From positions 29,516,444 to 29,580,443 of the forward strand of contig NC_045444.1 in the NCBI RefSeq assembly GCF_002776525.5: a stretch of 64,000 nucleotides of DNA, in the 5' to 3' direction. The notes under the pieces are model-generated. The model made no database searches. It was not told where the DNA came from and saw only the letters and a list, made by a program, of their open reading frames with translations. The position numbers were made by a program, and so were the translations under genes. Positions 44,611 to 56,900 of the stretch are shown here, piece by piece; position 1 is the stretch's first letter, and every line of letters starts with the position of its first letter. This DNA is from Piliocolobus tephrosceles (taxonomy: Eukaryota > Chordata > Mammalia > Primates > Cercopithecidae).

Positions 44611-46159
44611 CATGATTAATTTGAGAAAAACAGAAGAGACCGATTTCTTTACAACTCACAGTTGGATGCAACGCACTAAAAGTAATCCTGTAAATTACAT
44701 TTTAAATCTCCAACATATTCCGAGCAGATAAAATAGTGGCATGATTGACCAAACTCCTTTTAAAAGTACACATATTACGATGCATCATAGTTATAAACAG
44801 ATGGTATTTGGCCTCCTTCCTATTCTCAACATTTGGAATTTCTAAACTATGTGAATTAAACAATAATATTTTATAAACATACAAGGGATTTTGCTCACTG
44901 CTTTGTTAACATAGAAATTATACAATGCTGACATTTATTTAAATTTTAAAAAGTAAACAACAGTGTGCATCGAAATAAAGCAAACTAAAATCAACATAGA
45001 GAAGTATGTTCTGTGTGCATACTACCTACAATGGCACTGGCCTTTTAAAGGGAAGACATAATGGGTTGAAGAACAAATTGTAGCACAGATCGGCCTAATC
45101 CCTTGTACTCCAAGGCTCATTTAACACCTCTCTGTAAACAACGGATATTTATACCATAATTGGCTATTTGACCATCAGTGTTCATTTACTATGTAACCTG
45201 CTATTATGGAGTTAAAAGAAGCTCCCCTTCATTGGCTCGTCAGCTTTCAGAGTAGCGAAAGTGTCCTCGCAGTTTTAAAAACACTTACACAAACGGGAAT
45301 CAGTCTGACACTTGTACTCAGAATGAGAAACATTATCATGATATCAATAAGTATATATTTATTCTTTGGGGGATATTATTGCCAGAAAGAAAAGGAAATA
45401 TATTAGATCTGAGTATCATTTCCTGAGATTCTTTTCTAAAATGACAGCTTTAACCCTTTAGCCGCAGTTTGGAAGGGAGACCCATCTGCTGACTTGATGT
45501 ACTAAATAGAAGGCACTTGGTTTCCAAACACTATTCTCAGATTTGCAAAGTTGTGCTGTGATGAATAAATAATGAATCAGATATTTCAATCCGTTTTATG
45601 ATTTTTGAAAGCCCTGATTATCATTGTTTACAGTCTCTTCTCAATGCACTTCCCATGCGTTCTTGTTTAGCCTTCCAAGGGTAGGTGTATGTAGGCCACC
45701 CTCTCGCTTTACTTTTGGACTGCTCTCACGTGTTAACCCACCCGCTCACACCTTTAAACCAGTTTGGGGAATATTTCAAATCTGAGGGGGTAAATCTTGA
45801 GCCATAGATGACAAGGAGTATTCGCAAACACTCCAGGCTAATGTTTCTTGTATTTGGTCACAGGTGTGCCCTGCTTTTCCATACTATAATATCTCTATTG
45901 GTGAGAAAGAGGGAGAAAATTATGCTAAAACCACATGGATAGAAAGGAAAACGGCACTGCTGAAATCAGGAAGGATCAGCATTCCTTTTCTCCTATACAT
46001 ACATGTGTATACTCGGATAAATAATGATAAATCACGGCAGTGTGAGGGAGGCTTTTAACAAAATGCAAGCTTCAAAATAGGAGTATTTTCCCAAGTTTTC
46101 AAAAACTTAATCAGAGCAAATGAGTGACAAATAAATGTTACGCTTCTAAATATTCTCCT

Positions 46160-46209
46160 GCCCCAATATTGCTTAACTCCTCTTGCCCCAATATTGCTTA
46201 ACTCCTCTT
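46160..46209. repeat. 25-bp perfect tandem duplication
   Basis: The unit GCCCCAATATTGCTTAACTC plus CTCTT occurs at 46160-46184 and again at 46185-46209 with no mismatch. It lies about 300 bp before the CpG island and duplicates a CCAAT word. Confidence 0.97.
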
Positions 46210-46479
46210 CTCCACTCCTCCTAAATAACCAGTTAGCGGTGAGGAGGAGAAACGAGGTTTATATTCAATATACAGGTGCGAAGTGAAAAAGAAAGCGTCT
46301 AGGGGGAGAGATTTAAATCACGTATCCGAACATACCAGAGTCAGAGAGGAGTTATTCTACAGTGTGTAGATAAAATCCCTTCCGGAGAGTCTCCGTGCCC
46401 ATCCCCACTCCCCTTCCCGGGATTGCTGAGGGCAAGTTATGTTTTTTAAAAAGGTAGTAGGCACCGGTGTTTCCGGTTT

Positions 46480-47480
46480 TGCTTAGTGCGTCTTCCTCGT
46501 ATTCCCTCACTGAGGACTGAGCCTGGCCGACTCAGGGAACCGAGTTCCCTGAAATCCTCAGACGCGTAAAGCACAGGGTGCCGGCCCACCGGGCTGCGCT
46601 CCCTTCCCGGGGTGCCCGAGAGAGAGCACCCAAGCCCGGTGCAGCCAAAGCCGGGCAGGAGTGGACCCCCACCGCGTGCGCGCGTGACAGCCTGGGAGTG
46701 TCGGCGCGCGCGTGGCGGGTGCGTGCCGGTGTGTGTGCGTGACAGCGCGCGCGTGGCACGGTGTTCGCGCGCCTGGGTGAGCGTGCCAGCGCGGGTGTGC
46801 GAGGGAGTGCGTGCGGGTGGGAGCGCCGGGGGCTGGAGGGGCCAGCGCCCTGGGACTAGCCCCTGGTGCTCCGCTCTGCGCTCCGGCATCGCCCACGCAG
46901 CCGAGAGGAGTGGGTGATGACTTCGTGACCTCAACGTCCTCCCCAGTCCCTCGACATGTTCCCGCGCCTGAAAGGCGCAGAAAACTCCCCCCACCGCTCT
47001 GGAACAGACTGAGCAAAGCGTTGAGGGCGGGCGCCGCCGCAGACCGGAGCTCGGGCTCGCTGGCCGCTCAGGCGCCGCAGTGTGGAGGGAGCGGACGCGC
47101 GGGCGAGGCGACCCGCTCTGGGCAACGCGGGCGCAGCTGCCCCGACGCAAGGCACGAGCTGGTCGGGGGCTCGGGCGAGCTGGGGCCGGCGTGCCGGGGC
47201 GTGCGCTCTCTCCGCAGGCGAGCGCCGGGTTCCGCGGAGGTCCCTGCGACCCCTGCCTCCCCACTGCCCGCTTCTCCGCCCGGAGACCCCGAGCCCCCAG
47301 GCTGCGGTGCGCCAGGCCAGACCCGACCGAGGGCAGAAGACCTGAGCGGCAGGGAGGCAGAACGAAAAGAGGTAGCAATCCCCAGACAAGGGATCCTTAA
47401 TTACAGATTAAAGGCAAGCAAAACCGTACACCACATTTTCCATGTGTCAGCTGACGGCCGCGACAAAAGAAAACAGAACG
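46480..47480. promoter_or_regulatory. CpG island, probable promoter, gene unknown
   Basis: About 1 kb of strongly GC-rich, CpG-dense DNA in an otherwise AT-rich, CpG-poor window. Long overlapping open frames exist on both strands (plus 46811-47557, 248 codons; minus 46446-47378, 310 codons), but they are Arg/Pro/Ala/Gly-rich in every frame, as expected from GC-rich sequence with few stops. I recognise no protein family. Possible splice donors exist (for example GTGAGC at 46777), but none is decisive. No TATA box seen. It most likely drives a lncRNA or a first non-coding exon, possibly bidirectionally; orientation unknown. Confidence 0.85.
46673..46771. repeat. Alternating purine-pyrimidine (Z-DNA-prone) tracts
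   Basis: Within 100 bp lie several alternating tracts: GTGCGCGCGTG (46676-46686), GCGCGCGCGTG (46704-46714), GTGTGTGTGCGTG (46729-46741) and GCGCGCGCGTG (46745-46755), then CGCGCGCC near 46766. The GTGACAG...GCGCGCGTGGC arrangement occurs twice (about 46684 and 46739), hinting at an old duplication. Confidence 0.85.
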
Positions 47481-49678
47481 CTGGGGGGTTGCGGGGAGGC
47501 CCCTTATCTGCCCCCTACCCCTTGACAATGTGTGCAAATGTAAAATACATTAGGTAGTGACTCTGGATAGGTGGTGCCCGGGGCCAAATCGCAGCTGCAG
47601 GCTCCATCGTGTAGGAGGACAGTTTGCTGATGCACCCAGAGATCTGGGGCACCTCTTACAAAAAAGGGACTACAAATACTCCGATTGAGCACATTTTGCT
47701 TCTTTACATTTTGCTTCTTTAAAACTTCATTACTCATACATTTTAAGTTAAAAATTTTTGTGCTTAAAGTGTTGCAATTATCTTCAGTAAAATTCTAATA
47801 CACACGCACACATACACACAATTTTGTTTTGCAATTTTGTAGATTCTGTTTTATTGGCCTGGTATCACAGCCTTAAAAATTCAAGGGGAAAAGCCAAACC
47901 GATTGAAAGCCAGGGAACATAGCGGCAAGCACCACAGAGCACAAGTTCCCCTCCATGACTCTGAGGCTCAAATGGAAAAAGGAGAGATGTCTGCTTTGAT
48001 TTCTTTCCTTTTAATTAATCATGATCACAAAGCAATCTCCACCCTGTCCCTGGGATTTAAGATACTGGTTCAACTCCACCGTGTCCCGAATTCTCCATAG
48101 AAGGTGGAGGAGTGTTCAGAATCTAAAGTCCACCCGCGGACCATTAAAAACCTTTAGGTCTGTGCCCTCATTTTTAATACTCAAATTAAAGGATCACCCC
48201 GAACTGCCACGCAGTACACTCTTCTCTATTTTCTCCCTCTTGTTGCTGGGCCAGTTTTGGAAATTAGAAGGGGTTGTGTCTTTGTTAGCAATCTGTTTAC
48301 TTTCTTCTGATACAATGAAGCATCAGGTTCAAGGTGACAAGGCTTCTTGGTTTAGTCATTTTTACCCATCTTCCTCTTTGTAGATGTTTTTTTTCATTTT
48401 CAATTATATTTTTTGCATCAACGCCATTCTCGAACAGCATTTTAAAAATAAAATTTCCAAGTCCTTTTTTTATGTGGTTCCAGTCAAATGATTTACCCAC
48501 ACGCCAAATAATACTATTTACATCCAATATTAATAGCTGCCTATCAGTAATTCTTAAAGATCTTCTGATCCATGTTTAACAATTTAAATGATGGCTAACA
48601 TTATTGACAGGCAAATGCCTGAACCAATAGTTTGTGGACTAGTTGCCAGCCAGATGACAGCCAGGTACACTCAGGGATAAGAACATAATTAGTTTCTGCC
48701 CTAGTCCCTTCAACTGTAGAAGGCAGACAGCACTCTTTCTCACCTTCCAGGGAAGCAGATTAGCAGATTAACAAAATGATGTAAATCACACAAGGTTTAA
48801 ATCCCCCTTCCCCTTCTAATACCTATTTAGGAAAACTTTAAAATTTTTCCTTTTGGCATCTAGTCTTTCTGTGGTTTAGCCACATGCTCTCCCCTTTTTG
48901 GCTTTATCCTTCTGTAAAGTAAGTAAGGTGAAAGAGCATATTAGGAGTTTTTCTTTTTCTTATAGCTTTCCTGTGTTTGAGTGGATCATCCTGTTGCCGT
49001 CGTTTTAGTCCAGTTGTTGTTAGTTCATGTTCTTACCACCCACCAAAGAATAGCACAGGATTAAGTTTATATTAATAAATGATGTTCATGAGTAGGTTTT
49101 TAAATGCCAGAGTTATGATTTATTTTTTTAAATGGGTGGAGAAAAGGGAGCGGCAATAAAACTAGCTCCCAAGTCATTCAAAATCCTTGGTTTCACACAT
49201 CTATGTGGGCTTTTCTTTGTTTTGGTCTTTAAGTTTTTTGGACATACCTCTTATTTCCCTGTAAGTCCTATAATCATGGACCAAATGCCTTTTTTGGACT
49301 ATCTTTGTCCATAGCTTGAAACCCTGTTTATTACGGTTAAATTTATAGAAAGTATTATATGGTCCTCTTTTCTACTTCCTAAGAGTTGATAATTGTCCCT
49401 GTTTATCTCCCCACCCATTAAGAATTCTGTAATAAATCCCTGCACCAAATAAATTAAAATCTGCAACTTCAGACACCCGAGGAAGAGGACATTAATCCAC
49501 TTAGTAAAATACTCAAGACCTCCCCCTCTCAATTTCAGCTCTTCTTAATGTAACATTCAGTAATTACAGCTGGCTCCTTATACTTCCCTCCCTCCCTTTT
49601 ATTCTGAATCATATTGGCCTTGCTTAACCTTCATTTCCTTTTCTACTCCCCACATTTGTCCACATACTTTTCTTTGAC
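47481..49678. other. Repeat-poor non-coding DNA downstream of the CpG island
   Basis: No gene or clear repeat. A 15-bp tandem duplication (ACATTTTGCTTCTTT) sits at 47691-47720, and a short CA-rich run occurs near 47802-47820. The plus-strand frame 48021-48383 (120 codons) has no recognisable domain and lacks coding-like composition. Confidence 0.5.
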
Positions 49679-49756
49679 CATGTTTGTCTCTTTCTCTTTC
49701 TTTCTGCTGTGTGGATTCATGTTTGTCTCTTTCTCTTTCTTTCTGCTGTGTGGATT
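49679..49756. repeat. 39-bp perfect tandem duplication
   Basis: Unit 49679-49717 is repeated without change at 49718-49756. Each begins CATGTTTGTCTCTTTCTC and ends TGTGTGGATT. The perfect match implies a recent event or copy-number polymorphism. Confidence 0.97.
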
Positions 49757-51176
49757 GAGGGCAACAAATGAAGCTTTCCAAGAGCTTAATACTGGCTCGT
49801 AAAATCCCATCCTACCTCCCCATTCCACTATTAACGCTTTGTACAATTTTTATGCATCCTTCAGTTGTGTAGTTACTGCTCTATATTTTTCTGATTGATC
49901 ATTAAGTTATGCTGGCTTTTCAGAACTGTCTCCATAATCCTGAAGCAAAGGCTTTTACTTGGCATGCTCTCTGCCTTTGGAATGCCTTTCCTGGCAAGGA
50001 CAGACGCTTTGGTTTGACTACGATTCTTAAGTTACAATTCAAAGCTAATTTGTTCAGTTAGGTTTCTACTATGAGCAGCTCTGTTTCTCACCGTTAAGTG
50101 CTCCATGATGCTGCTTAGTTGAAGGGTGTGTTGTAAGTGCAAGATGTAATATACTCATATTGCACTTGATTATCAGTTTTCAAAAACAGCTGCATGCTTT
50201 GATATCTGTGTAAGGAAATATCGAAAGATAATATACCATTGGTATTTATTACTCTATAATTAAGGACGTGTCAGTGTTTCCCTTCCAAAAAAGCCCCTTA
50301 TTTTCAGAAATTCATATCTCAGGCATAAATTTCCCTATGAATTACGGTCTAATACCATATTAGAAGTTTCTTCTTTTTAAGTCATCCCTCCCCTTCCTTT
50401 TCTTTCTGAGGAAGTAAGTCTCAGGATGTAATTTCTGGGTTATTGCTTTGGGATGAGGGGGAGCAGGCCCAGTGCTGCACAGTTCAAGGTGCTGCCACGT
50501 TGCCACCTGCTCCCTCTGCTCTCCTGCCCTGTGTGGGGAGACACTGGGGGCTGCCTTTCGGATGAAGGGTCAGCTTTATACATACATGGGTGAGCAGCTT
50601 TGTCGCTGTATGATTCAAAAGGCAATAGAGAAGAGTCAGTTGTCTAGAAATATCACAAGTGCCACAGAGTCTGAACTTTTAGTACATAAATCAATTCTTC
50701 TGCATTGCTCTCCTTATAGTCATTGAGAATACAAATACTGGCCGGTGTAACATAATACACCTAGAGCAAGGTATTAGCAACTTATTAACACATTTCTTCT
50801 TACAGTGAGAGGCAGAAGGAAGAAACAGGAGAAAGAGACGAGAAGACAATGTTTTTTCCCTCCTTGAAGAGGTGGTCTTGACTACTGCTCGACCACAGTC
50901 TACTGAAAAAGCCCTGGAAAATCTGAGTTCTAGATCTGCCTGTACCACCGAGGGACTTCTCCTCAGGCCCCAGTTTCCTACATCTCAAATACAGGAGGTT
51001 ATGAAAATAAGTGCTTCTCAGGAGGGCCAGGGAACTTACCTAAATGTATGAAATCAGTAGCATGTAAGACCACAGGGAGTGCTGGGGGCCTGTGACAGAT
51101 GGGGTATACTCACTGAATGCCTCCCTAAAGGGAGAATCAGAGCAGTAATAAAAACACTTAAAATAATGGCCATACT
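49757..51176. other. Non-coding DNA with weak L2 and MIR traces
   Basis: 'gctctctgcctttggaatgc' near 49968-49990 resembles an L2/CR1 stretch, and 'cccagtttcctacatctcaa' near 50970 resembles a MIR core. Both are weak. No gene recognised. Confidence 0.4.
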
Positions 51177-51177
51177 C

Positions 51178-51464
51178 CGGACGTGGTGGCTCACGCCTAT
51201 AATCCTAGCACTTTGGGAGACCGAGACGGGCGGATCATGAGGTCAGGAGATCTAGACCATCCTGGCTCACAGTGAAACCCCATCTCTACTAAAAATACAA
51301 AAAAATTAGCCGGGCATGCTGGCGGGTGGCTTAGTCCCAGCTACTCGGGAGGCTGAGGCAGGAGAATGACATGAACTTGGGAGGCGGAGCTTGCAGTGAG
51401 CTGAGATGGTGCCACTGCACTCCAGCCTGGGAGACGGAGCGAGACTCCCTCTCAAACAAACAAA
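51178..51464 (+). mobile_element. AluY-like full-length element
   Basis: Dimeric Alu with 'gacgggcggatcatgaggtc' and 'gagcttgcagtgagctgaga', diagnostic of the AluY group. The tail is (CAAA)n. Imperfect duplications AATAATGGCCATACT (51163-51177) and AAATTGGCCATACT (51466-51479) flank it. A few changes from consensus imply moderate age. Confidence 0.94.
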
Positions 51465-51479
51465 AAATTGGCCATACTA

Positions 51480-54165
51480 CATGGTCTCTTGTGTCCCGTT
51501 TAACAGCAGAAAAGTGGGCCACAAAATAACCACCTCCACTGTCCTTTGCTGTCTCCTGCCAGCTGGAGACAGAAACAGAAAGGAACTAGAGGTCCAACTG
51601 AGTCATGCACACTGCACTTGGTGCTTCCTGAAAGGCACATAAGTGACAATGACAACATCCAATGTAGGGAAAGGCTTATACAAAAAAACTTTTTTTCTGT
51701 AACACACTTCAGCTCCTAAATATGTCACTATATGTGCCTTAATTTTCTCATCTGTGAAATGATATTGAAGACATTAAATTTTCAGATCTAAAGAACTTCA
51801 GATTGCTTGAGAAAGGTCATACCAGTATTCCTAGGAGTCACATCTTCTCGCACCCCACCTTAGGCCTGCTATTTAAATGCAGTAACTAATAGGAAAGTAA
51901 TATAACCATTTAAAATTATCTTCCAAGAATCATCAATTCCTTCTATCAGTTTAGAAAAACAATTAGGATCCTCTCCTTGGGGTTGGGAGTGGATAAGGAA
52001 TAACTCAGATAGTGATAGATGATGGCAGGACACCTGAAGAAACCGATCCCAAATTCCAATTTAGAAAAATGGACTGCAGAGTGAGTGGGGATCCTGGTCC
52101 CTGGAGCCATTTGTGCCTCACATGCAGTGAGGGCATCCCACAGATACCAGGGAGAACTCTTCCCCCGGGATAGACTGCAATGAAAGCACAGAGACCACGA
52201 TTCGCTCCTGCGTCCTGAAGAGGAAAGGGGAGAGGCAACACTATGGGGAGTGGGTAGTGTGGTTGGGAGCTCAGAGAGCTCTTGTGCTCTAACAGGCAGT
52301 TCTGAATTTTTTGAGATGAAAAAGACTGGGCTCATTTAACATCTGCCTTCATCTTCCTTTCCTTACCCTTCAGAAGGGAGTTTTAGAGCTACAGTTTTCC
52401 ATCTTGTGTTTGCCACAGGCGACTGTTAGAGATGGCGATCAGCAGCCCCAAGAAACAGGAACCTGTGGCCAGTTAAGTCTGACTTTCTCCACAGCATGAG
52501 GGTTGAGGTGAGGTCCCTGGCTCCTGTTAAGCAGAGGAAAGTCTTCTCAAGCAACATTGGCAGTAGAGTAGTTTCTATCACTGTCTGAGGGAAGCGGTTT
52601 TCTGACTCAATCAATAGTTGAGGAAACCAAGAAATGTTAAAGACAGCCTGATAGTAAAACTAGTAACATGCTTCCCAAAGTATTTATATCTCCTATCAAA
52701 AGGTATATGCAATAAATACACTGAAGATGCTTGAAAAGTCATAGAGTGGCAAGAAGTCTTCGTATATCATGACCCAGCTTAAGAAACAGACCGCTCATCA
52801 TGCAACGAATGCACCTCTCCCTACTTTTATGTCCTTTTTTTCTCTACCAGGGCCCCTCTGACATAACCATTATTGTAAGTTTGGTTAATGCCCAGGTTTT
52901 CTGTAATACTGTTCTTTAATCACACGTCTGTATCTTTGAGCAGCATGTAGAATTGCTCGCATGTTTTTCAAACTTCCCCACTTACATTTTAATGAATAGC
53001 TTTGAAGAGAGGGCATAGGATAGGAGCATTAGTTGTCTGTATTCCAATTCAAATTTTAAAATGAAACATGTTCAAGTCAGTGGTTTATAATATACTCTCT
53101 TCATTGTTAAACATAAGATCTAGTATTAAATAGTCCCAAATTTTCCACTGAAAAAGAAAGGCAGTTGGGTCAATAGTCAATAGAAGAATAAGACCCACAA
53201 GTGTATGTCAGCATTAAAAGACAGCATGGACTATCATTTGAAAACTGATTGTATCATCCACAGAAGTATCTTGAGACTTAAGTGAAATTTCTTTTGTGGC
53301 TCATAATATTTCTGGGTAGCAGATGCTTTCTCAAAAACAGATTTTACTTTTAAAAATATCAAATATAATTAACACCTTCAACATAAAATGAAATCTTTGC
53401 TTCCAGATGCATTTCAAGGTGTTGGAATTAATCTATGCAGCCCTCTGTGGCTAAGAGTTTCCATTGACTTATGGATTTTGCTGCCATACTGATGTCGGAA
53501 GGACTGAGAACAGGAGCAGGGCATTTAAACTTAACTGTATTTGAAGGATGCTTATTAAACCAGGAGCATTTTTAAAAAGGTATTTGCATCTATTTCTGAT
53601 CAACACAGTATAAACGAGAAGGTTAAGAACCAGGTGCCCTGGTATTTGTTATAGAAACACCTAGTCAGAAACACAGATTAAGTTTAGGGCAAGCTGTATT
53701 TCAAGACACTGTGTCAAAGTCTTGACAATGGATGGACTTTTAAAGATATTTAAAATTAAAATTGGTTTTATTTTAAAAGAAAAATAATCGAGTGTCAAAA
53801 AAAGAAAAGATTAAGTTTTCCATAAAACATACTCAAAACAATAAATGATGGGGGTGGTTGATAAGGGAAACCGAATTAATGAGTTAACTTGTAGTACCAA
53901 TTATCTGCTGAGATTTCAGCAAAATACTGATTAACTTATTTAATAACACTCCATTCCACTAGGTCATGGGTGTTGAGAACCATGTGTGAGCGCACACATA
54001 CACTCCTACATCTTTTTAAATGTTAAGAATTACACATTTACAAAACTTTTTATTGCTTTTGTGAACTAATAGCAACTCTGACATTACAGTCTTTATAAGT
54101 TTTGTTTTTTTAAACTCCAAATCTCAGCATCACGCAAATAAGTGACACATTTAATGTAAGTTTTT
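51480..54165. other. Mostly single-copy DNA; L1M-like at about 52740-53010
   Basis: 'gtgccttaattttctcatct' near 51737 is MIR-like. The segment 52740-53010, with 'ccctctgacataaccattat' and 'cacgtctgtatctttgag', may be a reversed old L1M, at low confidence. The minus-strand frame 51946-52335 (129 codons) shows no family features. No gene called. Confidence 0.4.
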
Positions 54166-54475
54166 TTATTTTTAAAATTAATTAATGAATTTTTTAGATG
54201 GAGTCTCGCCCTGTCGCCCAGGCTGGAGTTCAGTGGCACAATTTCAGCTCACTGCAAGCTCTGCCTCCCAGGTTCATGCCATTCTCTTGCTTCAGCCTCC
54301 CAAGTAGCTGGGACTACAGGTGTCCGCCACCAAGCCCGGCTAATTTTTTGTATTTTTAGTAGAGATGGGGATTTACCATGTTAGTTAAGATGGTCTCAAT
54401 TTCCTGACCTCATGATCCACATGTCTTGGCCTCCAAAAGTGCTGGGATTACAGGCGTGAGCCACCGCACCCAGCC
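54166..54475 (-). mobile_element. AluS/Y element, full length
   Basis: Reversed Alu from a T/A-rich tail to 'gagccaccgcacccagcc'. Target-site duplication TAATGTAAGTTTTT at 54152-54165 and 54476-54489 matches exactly. Moderately diverged. It is the last recognisable Alu in the window. Confidence 0.95.
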
Positions 54476-54489
54476 TAATGTAAGTTTTT

Positions 54490-56089
54490 CTCCTGGAAGG
54501 AATGTTGGCCACAGCTAATGGCAAAATTTTATTTGCGTTTATGAGTGTAGAAAAAATGCCCACATACAGGTAACTTTCAATATTATCTTTGCCTAAATTA
54601 GGAAAATACATAGATGTTTCAGATGTACTCTCTGAAAAGTGTTTAATGCTTTTTTTTTTTTTCCTATCTATTAGTGAGAAAACATATATGGGTACTAGTT
54701 GTGTGTAGAATATCTTAGCCACTATAAAGTGTAAGCCCATTTATTTTCAGGATAGAAAAACACAGTAAACGAAGCACAATTTCCTGACTGTGGGAAAATA
54801 TTATTTTGAGAAGATGTCGTATGTGACACAGCACCTGACAGAAGCCAACTGACTCATCTGGTTTATCTCTGTAGGTGGCATAAAGTATAACCTTGCCCAT
54901 GAGAAGTGGCAAAGCATTTATTATTAATATTTATATCTTCAGTTTTGCTCTCCAAAGGAGCACACCTGCTAGATTCTGAGTTCCATAGCCTTAGACTGGA
55001 GGGAACTTCCAAAATAGTTCTTGCGCTCTTTGTTTTCTGGGTGAGGAAGTAATTTGCTCGCTGGCTTCCCTGTAAGAGAGTCTAGAAGCCAGTGTTACCG
55101 TGGCCCCTCACACACTGTGGGTCTCATGAAGGTTGGAGAGAGTTGTCTGTTCAGATGGAGCTTGTTGTTTCTGCTTCTTACTCTTCCTGCTTTTAAATTC
55201 CCAGGCCTCATAGACTCCGAAATCCTGCTTTCTTTGATCTATAATACTGCCTCTCTCCCAAGGGCTTTGTCTGGCTCCCTAACCTTGATCTGTTTCGTGC
55301 TTTCGATTTTGCTACCTGTCAAATGGGCCCTACTGGCCTTCTGAATCATTGCTTTCTCCATCTTAGATGCCTGCTAGGCCACTCGATCCTTCCAGAAGCT
55401 AGAGAGCCTGGCTTGCCCCTTGTCGCGCCACCTTTCCCTGGCTGTGCCTCACTCTGTGGTGTATAGAAGTTACTCATTTCAAAAGCTAGGGAAAGTTACA
55501 ATTTACCTGTCAGTAAACAGAAGATGGTTTATCAACAGACTTTACCTTAATGACTACAAATGTTTACCTCCTGCTTTCCAGAATGCAAAGAAAATCTTGG
55601 AAATGTCATAATATCTTACAAACATTTGCAAAACAGATCCTTGTTCATCCGGAAAGGAAACAATTGTATTCATTGTCTCTGTCACAAGGAAAACGTTCCG
55701 TGAGAAACGTATAGGTAGATGTATACATCTATACATAAATGAATATGCTAATTAAAAATTGCAGTGGGTACTTTATTAAAAATTTATTTTACCATCCAGC
55801 TATTCAAAACATCTTTACATCAACAAACACAGCAGTTTGACTATTGGAATCATAAGCGATTTATCTTGAAAAGGTTATATTTGTAGGTGGATGCAAGTAT
55901 TTTGGAGCAATATTTCTGTCAAAATTACTGGTTTTGTTAGGAGTATTTTGATTTCTCTATTTTTACACTGGGAAAAAAAATTAAAACAAGTGTGTCAGTG
56001 TTCATTTTATGGGCTAGATGGCTTCACTGTGTTTGTCATGTTTGTCCGAATTACAGCTGTTTATCTTGCAACTTTCTTTAAGATTAATT
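54490..56089. other. Repeat-poor non-coding DNA
   Basis: No repeat family or gene recognised. The plus-strand frame 55054-55344 (96 codons) contains a Leu-rich stretch, but its start context, surrounding stops and lack of splice signals do not support a protein. Confidence 0.5.
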
Positions 56090-56900
56090 AAATGCAAATG
56101 TAACTCTGTGAATCATGGGAATACCTGCCAGACCTCTTATTAATACCTTCACTTAAAAACCCCTGTGCCTGAGAGTCATTAATTTGCTAAAAGAAAAGTG
56201 CTAAAGCAGCCCTTTGCCCACAAACAATTCTGCGATGGCTGCCCAATTAGTCCCGAAGCATTCTGATCCTCCTTTCAGGCCTCGTGGCCCTTTGAGGACA
56301 CAAGAAGGCTCCGATGATAACCTGGCAACCTAGGTAGAAACCCAGCCAAGTGTAAGCGTTTGAAGCTGCAGTTTGGCTGCCATCGTGTCGGCGAAAAGAA
56401 AGAATTCAGGCACCATGTCATCCAGTACAAAGGATAAAAACGGATTCAACCGGAAATTCAATGTGGCACCACATATGGGATACATGAGTGCGGTTATACA
56501 ACAGGCCACATATTTTTTTTGAACAGTCTCCTACATGTGATGCCGAGGACATGTGTAACCATCATAACGTCTCTAGGAATCTGTATTTAATTTGAGTTGG
56601 GGTGGTGGCAGGGATTGGAGATCTGAAGCCGCCACAGGTTTGTGGCAGATGGCTCTGTGTCAGCTATGACAAGCAGCCAGGCTCAGCTTCCTCTGCAGAT
56701 TTTCTTTTCTCTCTGATCAGGTAAATATGGGCACACTCTGGAAAGTTCTTCAGATTCTGCCTTAGGCTGCAAGTTTGTGACTTAGCCCCATCTGTCACAA
56801 ATCTTCCCTAGGTTCTGTTGTAAGCAGAGACCTGAATTTACCATGTAGGGCTGCCCAAGAAAACGGAGCGATTTCACCCTGCAACGAGGAGGAGGGAGAG
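56090..56900. promoter_or_regulatory. Candidate non-coding regulatory block
   Basis: A repeat-free stretch with a perfect POU octamer ATGCAAAT (56092-56099), GTCATTAATTTGC near 56175 and a SOX-like ACAATTC near 56224. It has higher sequence complexity and more CpG than its AT-rich neighbours. The combination suggests an enhancer; function and conservation are not shown. Confidence 0.3.

Larger units (their letters stand above)
43201..46150. other. Repeat-poor non-coding DNA upstream of the CpG island
   Basis: No Alu, L1, LTR or gene is recognised in about 3 kb. It contains a 51-bp tandem duplication (43886-43987) and a near-perfect palindrome (44583-44610). Absence of repeats next to a CpG island is often seen in regulatory DNA of developmental genes; here it is suggestive only. 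Small frames (for example 44009-44227, 45206-45406, 45864-46058) are unremarkable. Confidence 0.5.

Noticed and set aside
46446..47378. 310-codon minus-strand open frame in the CpG island
   Set aside because: GC-rich DNA has few stop codons. Composition is Arg/Pro/Ala/Ser in all frames, and overlapping frames of similar length exist on the other strand. No domain or family resemblance.
46811..47557. 248-codon plus-strand open frame in the CpG island
   Set aside because: Same compositional artefact. No recognisable motif and no conserved-looking segment; it runs out of the island without splice signals I can trust.
48021..48383. 120-codon plus-strand frame
   Set aside because: No resemblance to a protein family, and an overlapping antisense frame shows similar openness.
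51946..52335. 129-codon minus-strand frame
   Set aside because: No domain, no splice or promoter context, ordinary intergenic composition.
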